Shown here: one piece after another, positions 25,351 to 33,498 of the stretch
Layout: the number at the start of each line of letters is the position of its first letter
Position numbering within the stretch: position 1 is the stretch's first letter
DNA from: Caballeronia hypogeia
Lineage (GTDB): Bacteria > Pseudomonadota > Gammaproteobacteria > Burkholderiales > Burkholderiaceae
NCBI RefSeq assembly: GCF_001544875.2
Contig: NZ_FCOA02000018.1
Location: forward strand, 94,338 to 158,337
Reading direction: 5' to 3'
DNA: 64,000 bases
Notes under the pieces: model-generated
The model's input: only the letters and a program-made list of their open reading frames with translations
What the model was told of the DNA's origin: nothing
Databases searched by the model: none
Position numbers and translations under genes: made by a program

Positions 25351-26469
25351 ATGACCCAGGAGGAAGCCTGCGAGGCCCTCGGCGTGCGCAAGCAGACGCT
25401 CTATGCGTATGTCAGCCGCGGCCAGATCGAGGTGCAGGACGACCCGCAGCACGCGAACCGCAATCTGTATCGCGCGTCGGATATCGCGACGCTTCTGAAG
25501 AAGCGCAGCCTCGGCCGGGCGCGCAGGAACATCGCGGCGAGCACCATGGCGTGGGGCGAACCGATCATCGACACGAGCATCTCCACGATCGTGCGCGGAC
25601 GGCTCTACTATCGTGGCCAGGATGCGGTGAGGCTGGCGGCGACTGCTACGCTGGAAGAGACCGCGCAATTGCTATGGAACATGGACGAACCGCCCTGCTT
25701 CCCGTCCGTCGAGCCGGTTTCGTTCGACGGCCCGGCGAACGCCCGTGCCTTTGCCGCGATGGCGAATGACGCGGCGAATAATCGCGCGGACGCGGACCAG
25801 GTGGCGCAGGCCGCCGCGCTGGTCGGCCGCCTCGCGAGCAATTTCGTCGGGCTGCGATCGAATGACGGCCCGCTGCATCGGCGGATCGCTCACGCGTGGG
25901 ACGTGCCACAACATGCGGATTTGCTGCGTCGCGTGCTGGTGCTGCTCGCCGATCAGGAACTCACGAGCTCGTCGTTCGCGGCGCGCGTGGCCGCATCGAC
26001 CGGGGCGTCGCTCGGGGCAAGCATGATCGCCGGGCTTGCGACCTTCTCCGGGCCGATGCACGGCAATGCCATCGTGCGCGTGCGTGAGTTCGTCGATGAA
26101 GCGAAGCGCATGGGAACCGAAGCTGCCGTGCAGCGACGTGTCGCGAACGGCGAGCCGTTGCCCGGCTTCGGACACGAGCTGTATCCGCAGGGCGATCCGC
26201 GCGCGGCCGATCTCCTGTCGGCCTTCGATGCGCCCGACGCGGCGCGCGAGCTGATCGGCTGCGTCGAGCGGTCGACGGGCAAGCTGCCCGCCATCGACAT
26301 GGCGCTCGCCGCGCTGGTCGAGCATTGCGGACTTCCGGAGGGCGCGGCTTACGCCCTCTTCTCCGTCGCGCGCAGCGTCGGCTGGATGGCCCATTCGATC
26401 GAGCAGATCACGGAAGGAAGCCTGCTCAGGCCGCGCGCGCGTTATGTCGGGACGGCCGTCATCGAATGA
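25351..26469 (+). CDS. Citrate synthase-like protein with N-terminal HTH domain
   Basis: 372 residues. Residues 1-50 form a MerR/excisionase-like DNA-binding helix-turn-helix (TQEEACEALGVRKQTLYAYV, then LYRASDIATLLKKR); the rest is a citrate-synthase fold. Catalytic-type residues are kept: His in GPMHGNA, His in PGFGHELYP and Asp in PAIDMAL, which align with His274, His320 and Asp375 of the classical enzyme. It may be a condensing enzyme, a ligand-sensing regulator, or both. The start at 25351 is preferred because the palindrome at 25321-25337 lies just upstream; TTG 25321 and GTG 25339 are in-frame alternatives. It is divergent from the organic-acid carrier. Confidence 0.83.
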   Translation: MTQEEACEALGVRKQTLYAYVSRGQIEVQDDPQHANRNLYRASDIATLLKKRSLGRARRNIAASTMAWGEPIIDTSISTIVRGRLYYRGQDAVRLAATATLEETAQLLWNMDEPPCFPSVEPVSFDGPANARAFAAMANDAANNRADADQVAQAAALVGRLASNFVGLRSNDGPLHRRIAHAWDVPQHADLLRRVLVLLADQELTSSSFAARVAASTGASLGASMIAGLATFSGPMHGNAIVRVREFVDEAKRMGTEAAVQRRVANGEPLPGFGHELYPQGDPRAADLLSAFDAPDAARELIGCVERSTGKLPAIDMALAALVEHCGLPEGAAYALFSVARSVGWMAHSIEQITEGSLLRPRARYVGTAVIE

Positions 26470-26502
26470 GCGTGCTTCCGATGATTCGATGACGCCGGCC
26501 CC

Positions 26503-29500
26503 TCACTCGTCGGCGATTTCGCGTTCGATCCGCTTCGCGATCGACTCGACGTTCGGCTCGAAGAGCAGATCGTTGTGCCGGCATTCGAGCCCCAGCACTT
26601 CGAAACCGCGCGTCGAAAACCGCCGCCACGCCGGTTCGGGATTGGCGCGGCCCTCGCCCCGGATATTCGCGAGCACGAGAATCACGCGGCTGCCGTCATA
26701 GTACGGCGGCTTATAGGTGATGGCCGCCAGCCGCGCGGACTCGCGCACCTGCAGCAGCGCGGTCGGCAATCCGCGCGTATCCGATGATGGCCGGCGCGCG
26801 GGCTTGCCCAGGCGCATGCGAATCCGGTCGGCGGCGGCCATTGCCTTGCTGGTGAAATACGTCAGCCGCTCGCGGCCTTCGAGCGAACGCCATTTCTGAT
26901 AGCGCTGCAGCATGACGAGCCCCTGATACTTCACCCACGCGCCGTACGGCAGGCAGCGCTCGTTCACATATGTGTCGATGAGACACACCAGTTCGACCTT
27001 CTCGCCCGCCTGCACCAGCTGATGCGCCATTTCGTACACGACGAGACCGCCGAACGAATATCCGACGAGCGCATACGGACCCTTCGGCTGCACCGCGCGC
27101 ACGCGCTGCAGATACGATTGCGCCATCGCTTCGATGTTGTTGATCGGTTCGCCACCGTCGTAGAAGCCGTCCGCCTGAATGCCGTAAATGGGACGCTCGG
27201 ACTTCATCACGTGCGCGAGCGTCAGACTCTCCATCACCGAGCCCGTGACGCTGTGCACGAAGAACAGCGGTCTGCCGCGCCCCGAGCGCACGTGCACGAG
27301 CTTCGAGCCGCGCACGTCGGGATCGGATCCGGCGGCGATCACGGCGGCCAGGCGCGCGATGGTCGGTGCAACGGTCAGCGTCGAGAGCGGCAGCACGCGA
27401 CCCGTCGCCCGCTCGATATCGGCCAGCATACGCGCCGTCAGCAACGAATGGCCGCCCAGTTCGAAGAAGTTGTCATCGCGCCCGATCGGCGCCGTGCCGA
27501 AAAGGCGCTCCCACAGCGCGCGCAGATAGGTCTCGATCTGCACGACGGACTTGCCCGGCGCGGGCAACGCGCGCGTCGCATGAGCGAACGACGGATGTGC
27601 GGCGATCTCGTCGAGACATTCCGGATTCCTTATCGAACCGGCATGACGCGCGGGCTGACCGTTGACCGCATCACGCGCGGCGGACTCGGACAACTGGCCG
27701 TCATGCGTAACGGGCAAAGCGCGCACCGGCACGATGACATCGGGAACGAGCGCGCCCGAGCCCTGCCGCGAAAGCTCGCGACGAATGCGCGCGGCGAGAG
27801 GCATATCGAACTGCGCGCCCGGACGCAACACGAGCAGCAACGCAATGCCAGTCTCTTCTTCCTTGCCGGAATTCGCGGACGCGCGCGGCACGGCCATCGC
27901 CTGCTGGATTGCGTCGATCCCGCCCAGGATACGGTGAACGTCGTCCGTGCTCACGCGGATGCCGCGCACGTCGAGCGTGCCGTCGCTGCGGCCATGCAGA
28001 CGCACCGCTCCATGCGGCGCGACCTCGATGGTTTCGCCCTGCGTCCACATGCCTGAGTTCGCCGCGAAATAGGCACGATGAAACCGCGCGCCATCTTCAT
28101 CGCCGATGAAGCCGAGCGGCCGCGACGGAAAAGGCTTCGCACAGACGAGCTCGCCCTTCGTTGCCGCGCGCGCATCCGGCGAGTGCGCCCTGACATCGAG
28201 CCCAAGGCTCTTGCATTGCGTGCCGCCTGCGTGAGTCACGGAAACCGTCAGCGCCGGACGTCCGAGCAGGAAGCTGCCCATGATGTCAGCATCGCCCGAC
28301 ATGCAGTGAAGCTCCACCGGACCGACGTGCGAGTGCACCCAGCTCGACTGCGATGCATGCGTCACGCCGCCGGTCGACAAGATCGTGCGCAACGCAGAGA
28401 GATCGGATTGCCGGCCGGGGTCGAGCTGGGCATCCTCGCTCAGCCTGAGATACGCGGGCGTCGTGCCGAACACGTTCACACGCTCGTCCGCCACGATGCG
28501 CCAGAACGTGTCCGCGGCGGCCAGCGCGCCGTCGTAGGTGACGAGTTCGACGCCCGATGCGAGCGCGGACAATTGCCATTGCCACGTCGCCGAAGAGCAA
28601 CTCGTCTCCAGGAAGAGCCTGTCGCCTGGGCGGAGATCGACGTGCAGACGATGCTCCTTCATATGCTCGATGAGCACCCCGCCCGCGCCATGCACGACGT
28701 GCTCGGCCCGCGCCTTTTCGTCCGAACTGCCCGAGCCACCGGCGGCGAGCGTGACGAAGAGCGGATGGTTGAACGCGAAACGCGACCACGTGAAGCGCGA
28801 TGCATCGCCGTCCGCGATCACTTCGCGCAGTTCGTGCTGGCGTTGCGTGATGGTGCTCGGCAGCGCCGTGTCGTCGAGATAAAGGACATCGGTGACGCTC
28901 GGCAATGCGTCCACCACTTCGGCGGCAGCCGCCGTGACCGAGCCGCCGGTATCGTGCGGACGCGGCATCGAATGCGCGATCAGCATGCGCGGCTTGAGCG
29001 GCGCAAAGCGGTCGATCAGCGTCTGCACGCTGTTCTCCGACGCAGCGGTGAACAGCGTCGCGCCGAGCGCCGCCACCGCGAGCGCGACGGTGACGGCGTC
29101 GCCATCGTTGCGCAGGATCGCGACGACACCGTCGCCCGCCCGCAGCCCGATCGCGTCCAGCGCCTGCGCGGCGCGCATCACGCGTTCGCGCAGTTCGCCG
29201 CGCGTATAGGCGATGCGACGGCCATCGTCATGCAGGCAGGTCAGCGCGGGCATGTCATCCGACGCGAGCGCGCTGCCCAGCAAAGTCTCGGCGTAGTTCA
29301 GCTCCACGCGCGGAAAGAACACCGCGCGCTCGCAGTCGTCGCTTTCGCAGACGGGCTCGATCGAGCCGGACCATTCGAAGCCTTCGGCCGATTCGAGAAA
29401 GGCCCGCCAGAACTGCCGGTACTCAGCGGTCGAGAAAGCATGCAACGCCGGATAATCGGCGAAGCGCGCGCCCGTCCGTGCTTCCAGTGCGGCAGTAAAT

Positions 29501-29598
29501 CGACTCATGCGCGAACCAGCGACTGATTCGATCGGATGAGTAACGGTCCTACGCTCAAACGCTTGTAAGTCTTCGAAGATTGCGTCCTGACGATCCAT
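26503..29598 (-). CDS. A-PCP-TE protein with acetoacetyl-CoA synthetase-like, apparently degenerate adenylation domain
   Basis: 1031 residues. Residues about 30-680 resemble acetoacetyl-CoA synthetase (ACAS_N start FADYPALHAFSTAEYRQFW; later GGVLIEHMKEHRLHVDLRPGDRL without a break, and GELVCAKPFPS). A peptidyl carrier protein follows with phosphopantetheine site Ser718 in FFELGGHSLL, then a type I thioesterase with Ser848 in GYSFGG and a late His in CRHNDLLF. The adenylation core is damaged: the usual SSGTTGxPK loop reads GGSGSSDEK, the WTHGD Asp is Glu, and the A10 lysine (SGK) is Gln635 (DGQ). It may load a carrier with acyl groups made elsewhere. No condensation domain, PPTase or other NRPS gene is near. 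It converges on the HTH-citrate synthase gene. Confidence 0.82.
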   Translation of the reverse strand: MDRQDAIFEDLQAFERRTVTHPIESVAGSRMSRFTAALEARTGARFADYPALHAFSTAEYRQFWRAFLESAEGFEWSGSIEPVCESDDCERAVFFPRVELNYAETLLGSALASDDMPALTCLHDDGRRIAYTRGELRERVMRAAQALDAIGLRAGDGVVAILRNDGDAVTVALAVAALGATLFTAASENSVQTLIDRFAPLKPRMLIAHSMPRPHDTGGSVTAAAAEVVDALPSVTDVLYLDDTALPSTITQRQHELREVIADGDASRFTWSRFAFNHPLFVTLAAGGSGSSDEKARAEHVVHGAGGVLIEHMKEHRLHVDLRPGDRLFLETSCSSATWQWQLSALASGVELVTYDGALAAADTFWRIVADERVNVFGTTPAYLRLSEDAQLDPGRQSDLSALRTILSTGGVTHASQSSWVHSHVGPVELHCMSGDADIMGSFLLGRPALTVSVTHAGGTQCKSLGLDVRAHSPDARAATKGELVCAKPFPSRPLGFIGDEDGARFHRAYFAANSGMWTQGETIEVAPHGAVRLHGRSDGTLDVRGIRVSTDDVHRILGGIDAIQQAMAVPRASANSGKEEETGIALLLVLRPGAQFDMPLAARIRRELSRQGSGALVPDVIVPVRALPVTHDGQLSESAARDAVNGQPARHAGSIRNPECLDEIAAHPSFAHATRALPAPGKSVVQIETYLRALWERLFGTAPIGRDDNFFELGGHSLLTARMLADIERATGRVLPLSTLTVAPTIARLAAVIAAGSDPDVRGSKLVHVRSGRGRPLFFVHSVTGSVMESLTLAHVMKSERPIYGIQADGFYDGGEPINNIEAMAQSYLQRVRAVQPKGPYALVGYSFGGLVVYEMAHQLVQAGEKVELVCLIDTYVNERCLPYGAWVKYQGLVMLQRYQKWRSLEGRERLTYFTSKAMAAADRIRMRLGKPARRPSSDTRGLPTALLQVRESARLAAITYKPPYYDGSRVILVLANIRGEGRANPEPAWRRFSTRGFEVLGLECRHNDLLFEPNVESIAKRIEREIADE

Positions 29599-30051
29599 TG
29601 GAGTTACCCGATCCGAGAGCGTTGTTGTCTGAAATAGAACGAATGTCTTGTGGGAGGGAGACTACTGTTTCGATTTATTACGCAATGTACGATTCCCCAC
29701 AGAGGTGCGTCATCTCGGGCAGTGCCCCGCCGGGAGCCCTTTGCGGGTGCATCGCTTACGTGGGCAGGCGCACGCAGGGTGCGTCCGCGTTCGTCGGAGC
29801 GTCCTGCCGAGGCCGCGCGCGATACCCGGTCGCGACGAATTCCCGAAGAAGGCTGCGGCGATAAACGCCCTGCTCCCAAGCTCGTTATCGACGTCTATAA
29901 TCGAATTTGAAATCGCGCGATTAATCCAAAAATCGTTGATTTGTTAAAATTTTAATCAATAATCCGAAATTTTGGTGTGAATGGAGCACAGTGAGCGTCC
30001 TTGCGCATCGGCACCCGCAATAATGCGGCCTCGCAAAACCAACGGCATCGC
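29599..30051. other. AT-rich divergent intergenic region
   Basis: About 450 bases between the divergent A-PCP-TE and GT9-like genes. Bases 29885-29985 are strikingly AT-rich against the GC-rich background and include a consensus TATAAT at 29896-29901 and the 12-base palindrome TTAAAATTTTAA near 29943-29954. A 24-codon frame (ATG 29981 to TGA 30055) ends overlapping the next gene's ATG. It probably holds the promoters of both genes and could be a target of an H-NS-like silencer. Confidence 0.5.
29896..29901 (+). promoter_or_regulatory. Consensus -10 hexamer TATAAT
   Basis: Exact TATAAT on the plus strand, 151 bases before the GT9-like gene ATG, in an AT-rich island. No good -35 hexamer is seen at 16-18 bases upstream, so activity would need an activator or a distant start. 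Confidence 0.35.
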
Positions 30052-31443
30052 ATGATCGAGAATTACGAGCAGCTTCCGCCCAGACTCTACGCCGGCGAAA
30101 TCGACGAATGCTTCCGCTTTCTCGACGAGCGCGAGCACGCCGACGGGCACTCGGCGCAATACTGGCACTGGCGCGCGGTCGCGCATTTGCGCGCGGGCGA
30201 GTTCCTGCGCACCGTGGACATCTGCTGCCGGATCACGCGCGACGCGAACGACTTCGGCTTTCAGGTTCACGCCCTCTGCGATGCGTGCGCGCATCTCGGC
30301 CTGAAGGAGGTCGCGCTCGCCGTTATCGAATACTTCGCGCTGAAAGGCGCATTTGCGCCTGTGGGCGCATTTCTCTGGCGCGTTTATGGCTGGCATTATC
30401 TGGGCGAGGATCAGCGCGTCCTCGAGATGTGCCCGGACGGCATGGAGGAGCATCCCACCTACGTGCTCGGCCATCATCAGGGACGCAGCGCAATGCGGCT
30501 GCACGGGATCGCGCGTGGTGTCGAGCAACTGCATCGCTACTGGTCCTCGCACGAGGCACGGCGCGTTCTGTTTCCGCACGTGGACGTCGAACATTACTGG
30601 TGCGGCGCGCGCCAGTTGCCCGCGTGCCTGGAGATCAGATCGATCGCGTCCGGCTATGGCGACATGGTCAACTGGGTGCGCTACGCCGCCGCGCTGCAGG
30701 CGCTCGGCGTGCGGATCGTGATCGGCGACGGCTCGGATCTGTTCTATCGCCTCGCGATGCCGTCGGCCGAACAGCAGCGGCACGCGCAAGCCCTGCGCGA
30801 AGCCGGTTTCAGCGTCACCGCCGACGGCGCGCTCTGGACCGATCCCTTCGCGCTCTTTACATCCCTCTTTCCCGTGCTCGGCCATGCGTCGGCGCAACGC
30901 TATATCGAGCCCGCCGATCCGCAAAATGTCGACACCCTCGTCGAGGATATCCGGCAGCGCGCCGGCGCACGCCGCTGCATCGGCATCTTCTGGTCCTCGT
31001 GCGAGTCGGCGAATAATTTCGCCAACCGCAGCCTGCGCCTGCCCGATCTCGCGCCGCTCTTCGACGACACGGACGACATCCACTGGGTCGTCATGCAGCG
31101 CGGCTTCGAGCGCCTGCGCTGGCTCGACGACCCGCGCGCGCACGATGTCCAGCGTTTCACCACGCTCGCGCCCGACATGACGCTTGCGCAGAGCGTGAGC
31201 CTGATCGACCGGCTCGACGGGTTCATCGGCAACGATGGCGGCCTCTCCCACGTCGCGGGCGCGCTCGGCAAACCCGGCTTCATGTTCCTGAATCAGGTGG
31301 CCGAATGGCGCTACGAGCGCGAGCCGGATCGCACCGCGTGGTATCCCGCGATGCGCCTCGTGCGCGCGCCCCGGCTGGGCGACTGGGATGACGTCGTGCG
31401 CACGCTGCGGCAACGGCTCATCGATGATCGAATCCGGGCGTAA
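30052..31443 (+). CDS. GT9/GT41-like glycosyltransferase-type protein
   Basis: 463 residues from ATG 30052; TTG 30001 is an in-frame alternative. The N-terminal half is helical and unassigned, with solenoid-like spacing (WRAVAHLRAGEFLRTVDICC). The C-terminal half resembles the glycosyltransferase-like domain often found after TPR repeats, ending in IGNDGGLSHVAGALGKPG, which is the ADP-heptose transferase (GT9) nucleotide-sugar signature. It is paralogous to the next gene across the last 250 residues. The likely role is sugar transfer in surface polysaccharide or protein glycosylation; the sugar is unknown. The start overlaps the stop of a 24-codon upstream frame (ATGA), so coupling is possible. 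Confidence 0.72.
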   Translation: MIENYEQLPPRLYAGEIDECFRFLDEREHADGHSAQYWHWRAVAHLRAGEFLRTVDICCRITRDANDFGFQVHALCDACAHLGLKEVALAVIEYFALKGAFAPVGAFLWRVYGWHYLGEDQRVLEMCPDGMEEHPTYVLGHHQGRSAMRLHGIARGVEQLHRYWSSHEARRVLFPHVDVEHYWCGARQLPACLEIRSIASGYGDMVNWVRYAAALQALGVRIVIGDGSDLFYRLAMPSAEQQRHAQALREAGFSVTADGALWTDPFALFTSLFPVLGHASAQRYIEPADPQNVDTLVEDIRQRAGARRCIGIFWSSCESANNFANRSLRLPDLAPLFDDTDDIHWVVMQRGFERLRWLDDPRAHDVQRFTTLAPDMTLAQSVSLIDRLDGFIGNDGGLSHVAGALGKPGFMFLNQVAEWRYEREPDRTAWYPAMRLVRAPRLGDWDDVVRTLRQRLIDDRIRA

Positions 31444-31472
31444 GCAGCGCCGGGTCACAACACGCGACGGAT

Positions 31473-33389
31473 ATGCCCCCCCCTCACGATCCTTATCATG
31501 CCGCGGCCGCGCAGTACGAACGCGATCAGTTCAAAGCGGCGCTCGCCACGCTCGCGCCGCTGTTGAGCGCCGAGCCGGGCGAAGCGGAAGCGTTCAACCT
31601 CGCGGCTGTCTGCTCGTTCAGGCTGAATCGCCGGGATGTGGCGCGGGCGTACTGGCAGCGCACCCTCGCCGTTAGTCCGGACCATGCGGGGGCCTGCATC
31701 AATCTCGCGAATCTGTTTTCTCAGACCGGCCAACATGACGAGGCGCGCGCGATGTATCGCAAGGTCCTCGACATCGAGCCGGACTCGGCCCTCGCGCACT
31801 TCAACCTTGGCCTGCTGCTTCGGCTCTGCAATCAGCCGGATGAGGCCGAGTCGGCACTGCGAAATGCGATTCGGCTTCAACCCGGGCTCGCCGATGCCCA
31901 CCACCAACTCGGCATGCTGCTTGCGGCGACGGACCGGCCGGCGGAGGCCGAACTCACGTTCCGGCGTGCTCTCGAATTGCGGCCCGACTGGGCGCCCGTG
32001 CTCCGTGAGCTGGGCACCGTGCTCCACGCGCTGGGTCGCGCGCGAGAGGCGGAACTTGTTTTACGGCACGCGACGCAGGCCGATCCCAACAACCCGATCG
32101 CGCATCACAACCTTGCGAGCCTCCTGGCCGCACGCGGGCAATGGCGGGACGCCGAACAGGCCTACCGCCGAGCGATCGACCTGGATCCGACGCTGGCGCA
32201 CGCGCACAGCGATTTCGCAGTGCTCTTGTCGACGAACGGCCGCTTCGCGGAAGCCGAAGCGCATGCGCGCGAGGCACTAGGACTCGCACCCGCGAACGCC
32301 ATATATCACAACAATCTGGCCAATGCGCTCCGCGACCTCGGCCAAGCGGAAGAAGCCGAGTCAGCCTATCGCCGCGCCATCGACATCGAGCCCGGTTTCG
32401 CCGATGCGAGGTTCAATCTCGCGCTCCATCTGCTGAGCCTCGGCGCGTACGCGGAGGGATGGGCGTTGCACGAAGCGCGCTACGACGAGCGCAAGACCGG
32501 CCGTGCGCCGATTCCGCCCGAGCTCGCGTATCCGCAATGGCGCGATGAACCGCTTTCCGGAAAATCCATCGTCGTACTGCATGAACAGGGCTTCGGCGAC
32601 ACACTGCAGTTCTGCCGCTATCTGCCCATGCTGAAGGCGCAGGGCGCGGCGAGCCTGACGGTCGTGTGTCATCCGCATGTCGCCGAACTGATCTCTTCGC
32701 TCGACGGCGTCGACCGATGCATCGAGCGGCATGAACTGGCCCTCTGCCCTGCCCACGATTACTGGTGTTTCATGATGAGCCTGCCCCTGCATTTCGGGAC
32801 GACGCTCGACACCATTCCCCACGCCGTCCCTTATCTGCGCGTCCCCGAGGCGCGCCGCAGTCACTGGCGAGCACGCCTGCCCGGGGCGGCGCCGAAGGTC
32901 GGACTCGTATGGGCCGGGAATCCGCGGCAATGCGATCCCGAACATCACGCTTTGGACCGGCGCCGATCGATGCAGGCGACGGACTACCTACCCTTGTTGC
33001 AGGCGCCGGACATCACCTTCGTGAGTCTGCAGATCGGCGCATGGAGCGCGCCGCAGCTCAACGCATTGCCGCCGGACCTGCGGCCCTTCGATCCGACCGA
33101 CGAGGTTCGCGATTTCGCCGATACGGCGGCCATCATCGAGTGCCTGGATCTGGTCGTCACAGTCGACACGTCGGTCGCGCATCTCGCGGGCGCGCTCGGC
33201 AAACCGGTATGGATCCTGTCGCGTATCGACGGCTGCTGGCGATGGCTCAGAGAGCGCGAGGATTCCCCGTGGTATCCGACCGCGCGCCTCTTCCATCAGC
33301 GAACGCCCGATGACTGGACTGAAGCCGTGGAGCGCGTCGCTCATGCGCTGCGGGCCTGGCGCGCCGGCTTCATCGCAACGAGGCCGTGA
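31473..33389 (+). CDS. TPR-repeat protein with GT9-like C-terminal domain
   Basis: 638 residues. About nine tetratricopeptide repeats run from residue 5 to 325 (for example ALAHFNLGLLLRLCNQPDEA and AHHNLASLLAARGQWRDAEQ), followed by a glycosyltransferase-like domain with LHEQGFGDTLQFCRYLPML near residue 370 and VTVDTSVAHLAGALGKPVW near 570. This TPR-GT layout resembles the O-GlcNAc transferase (SPINDLY/GT41) and heptosyltransferase group; it may glycosylate proteins or build glycans in the cytoplasm. It follows its shorter paralogue by 29 bases and is probably cotranscribed. It has no signal peptide. Confidence 0.85.
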   Translation: MPPPHDPYHAAAAQYERDQFKAALATLAPLLSAEPGEAEAFNLAAVCSFRLNRRDVARAYWQRTLAVSPDHAGACINLANLFSQTGQHDEARAMYRKVLDIEPDSALAHFNLGLLLRLCNQPDEAESALRNAIRLQPGLADAHHQLGMLLAATDRPAEAELTFRRALELRPDWAPVLRELGTVLHALGRAREAELVLRHATQADPNNPIAHHNLASLLAARGQWRDAEQAYRRAIDLDPTLAHAHSDFAVLLSTNGRFAEAEAHAREALGLAPANAIYHNNLANALRDLGQAEEAESAYRRAIDIEPGFADARFNLALHLLSLGAYAEGWALHEARYDERKTGRAPIPPELAYPQWRDEPLSGKSIVVLHEQGFGDTLQFCRYLPMLKAQGAASLTVVCHPHVAELISSLDGVDRCIERHELALCPAHDYWCFMMSLPLHFGTTLDTIPHAVPYLRVPEARRSHWRARLPGAAPKVGLVWAGNPRQCDPEHHALDRRRSMQATDYLPLLQAPDITFVSLQIGAWSAPQLNALPPDLRPFDPTDEVRDFADTAAIIECLDLVVTVDTSVAHLAGALGKPVWILSRIDGCWRWLREREDSPWYPTARLFHQRTPDDWTEAVERVAHALRAWRAGFIATRP

Positions 33390-33433
33390 GCCCGCTGCAC
33401 CGGTCCTTCCCGTCATGGCGCCCGGCGCACCCT

Positions 33434-33470
33434 TAAAAAAAGCCGGAGGCTGACTCCTCAGCGCTCCGGC
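33434..33470 (-). terminator. Intrinsic terminator of the tyrosine-kinase transcript
   Basis: Stem GCCGGAG / CTCCGGC with an inner GCTGA / TCAGC pair, followed on the minus strand by seven T residues. It lies 29 bases past the stop of the Wzc-type gene and also sits after the plus-strand TPR gene. Confidence 0.88.
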
Positions 33471-33498
33471 CCCAACCACCTACCCACCACCCTTTTCG

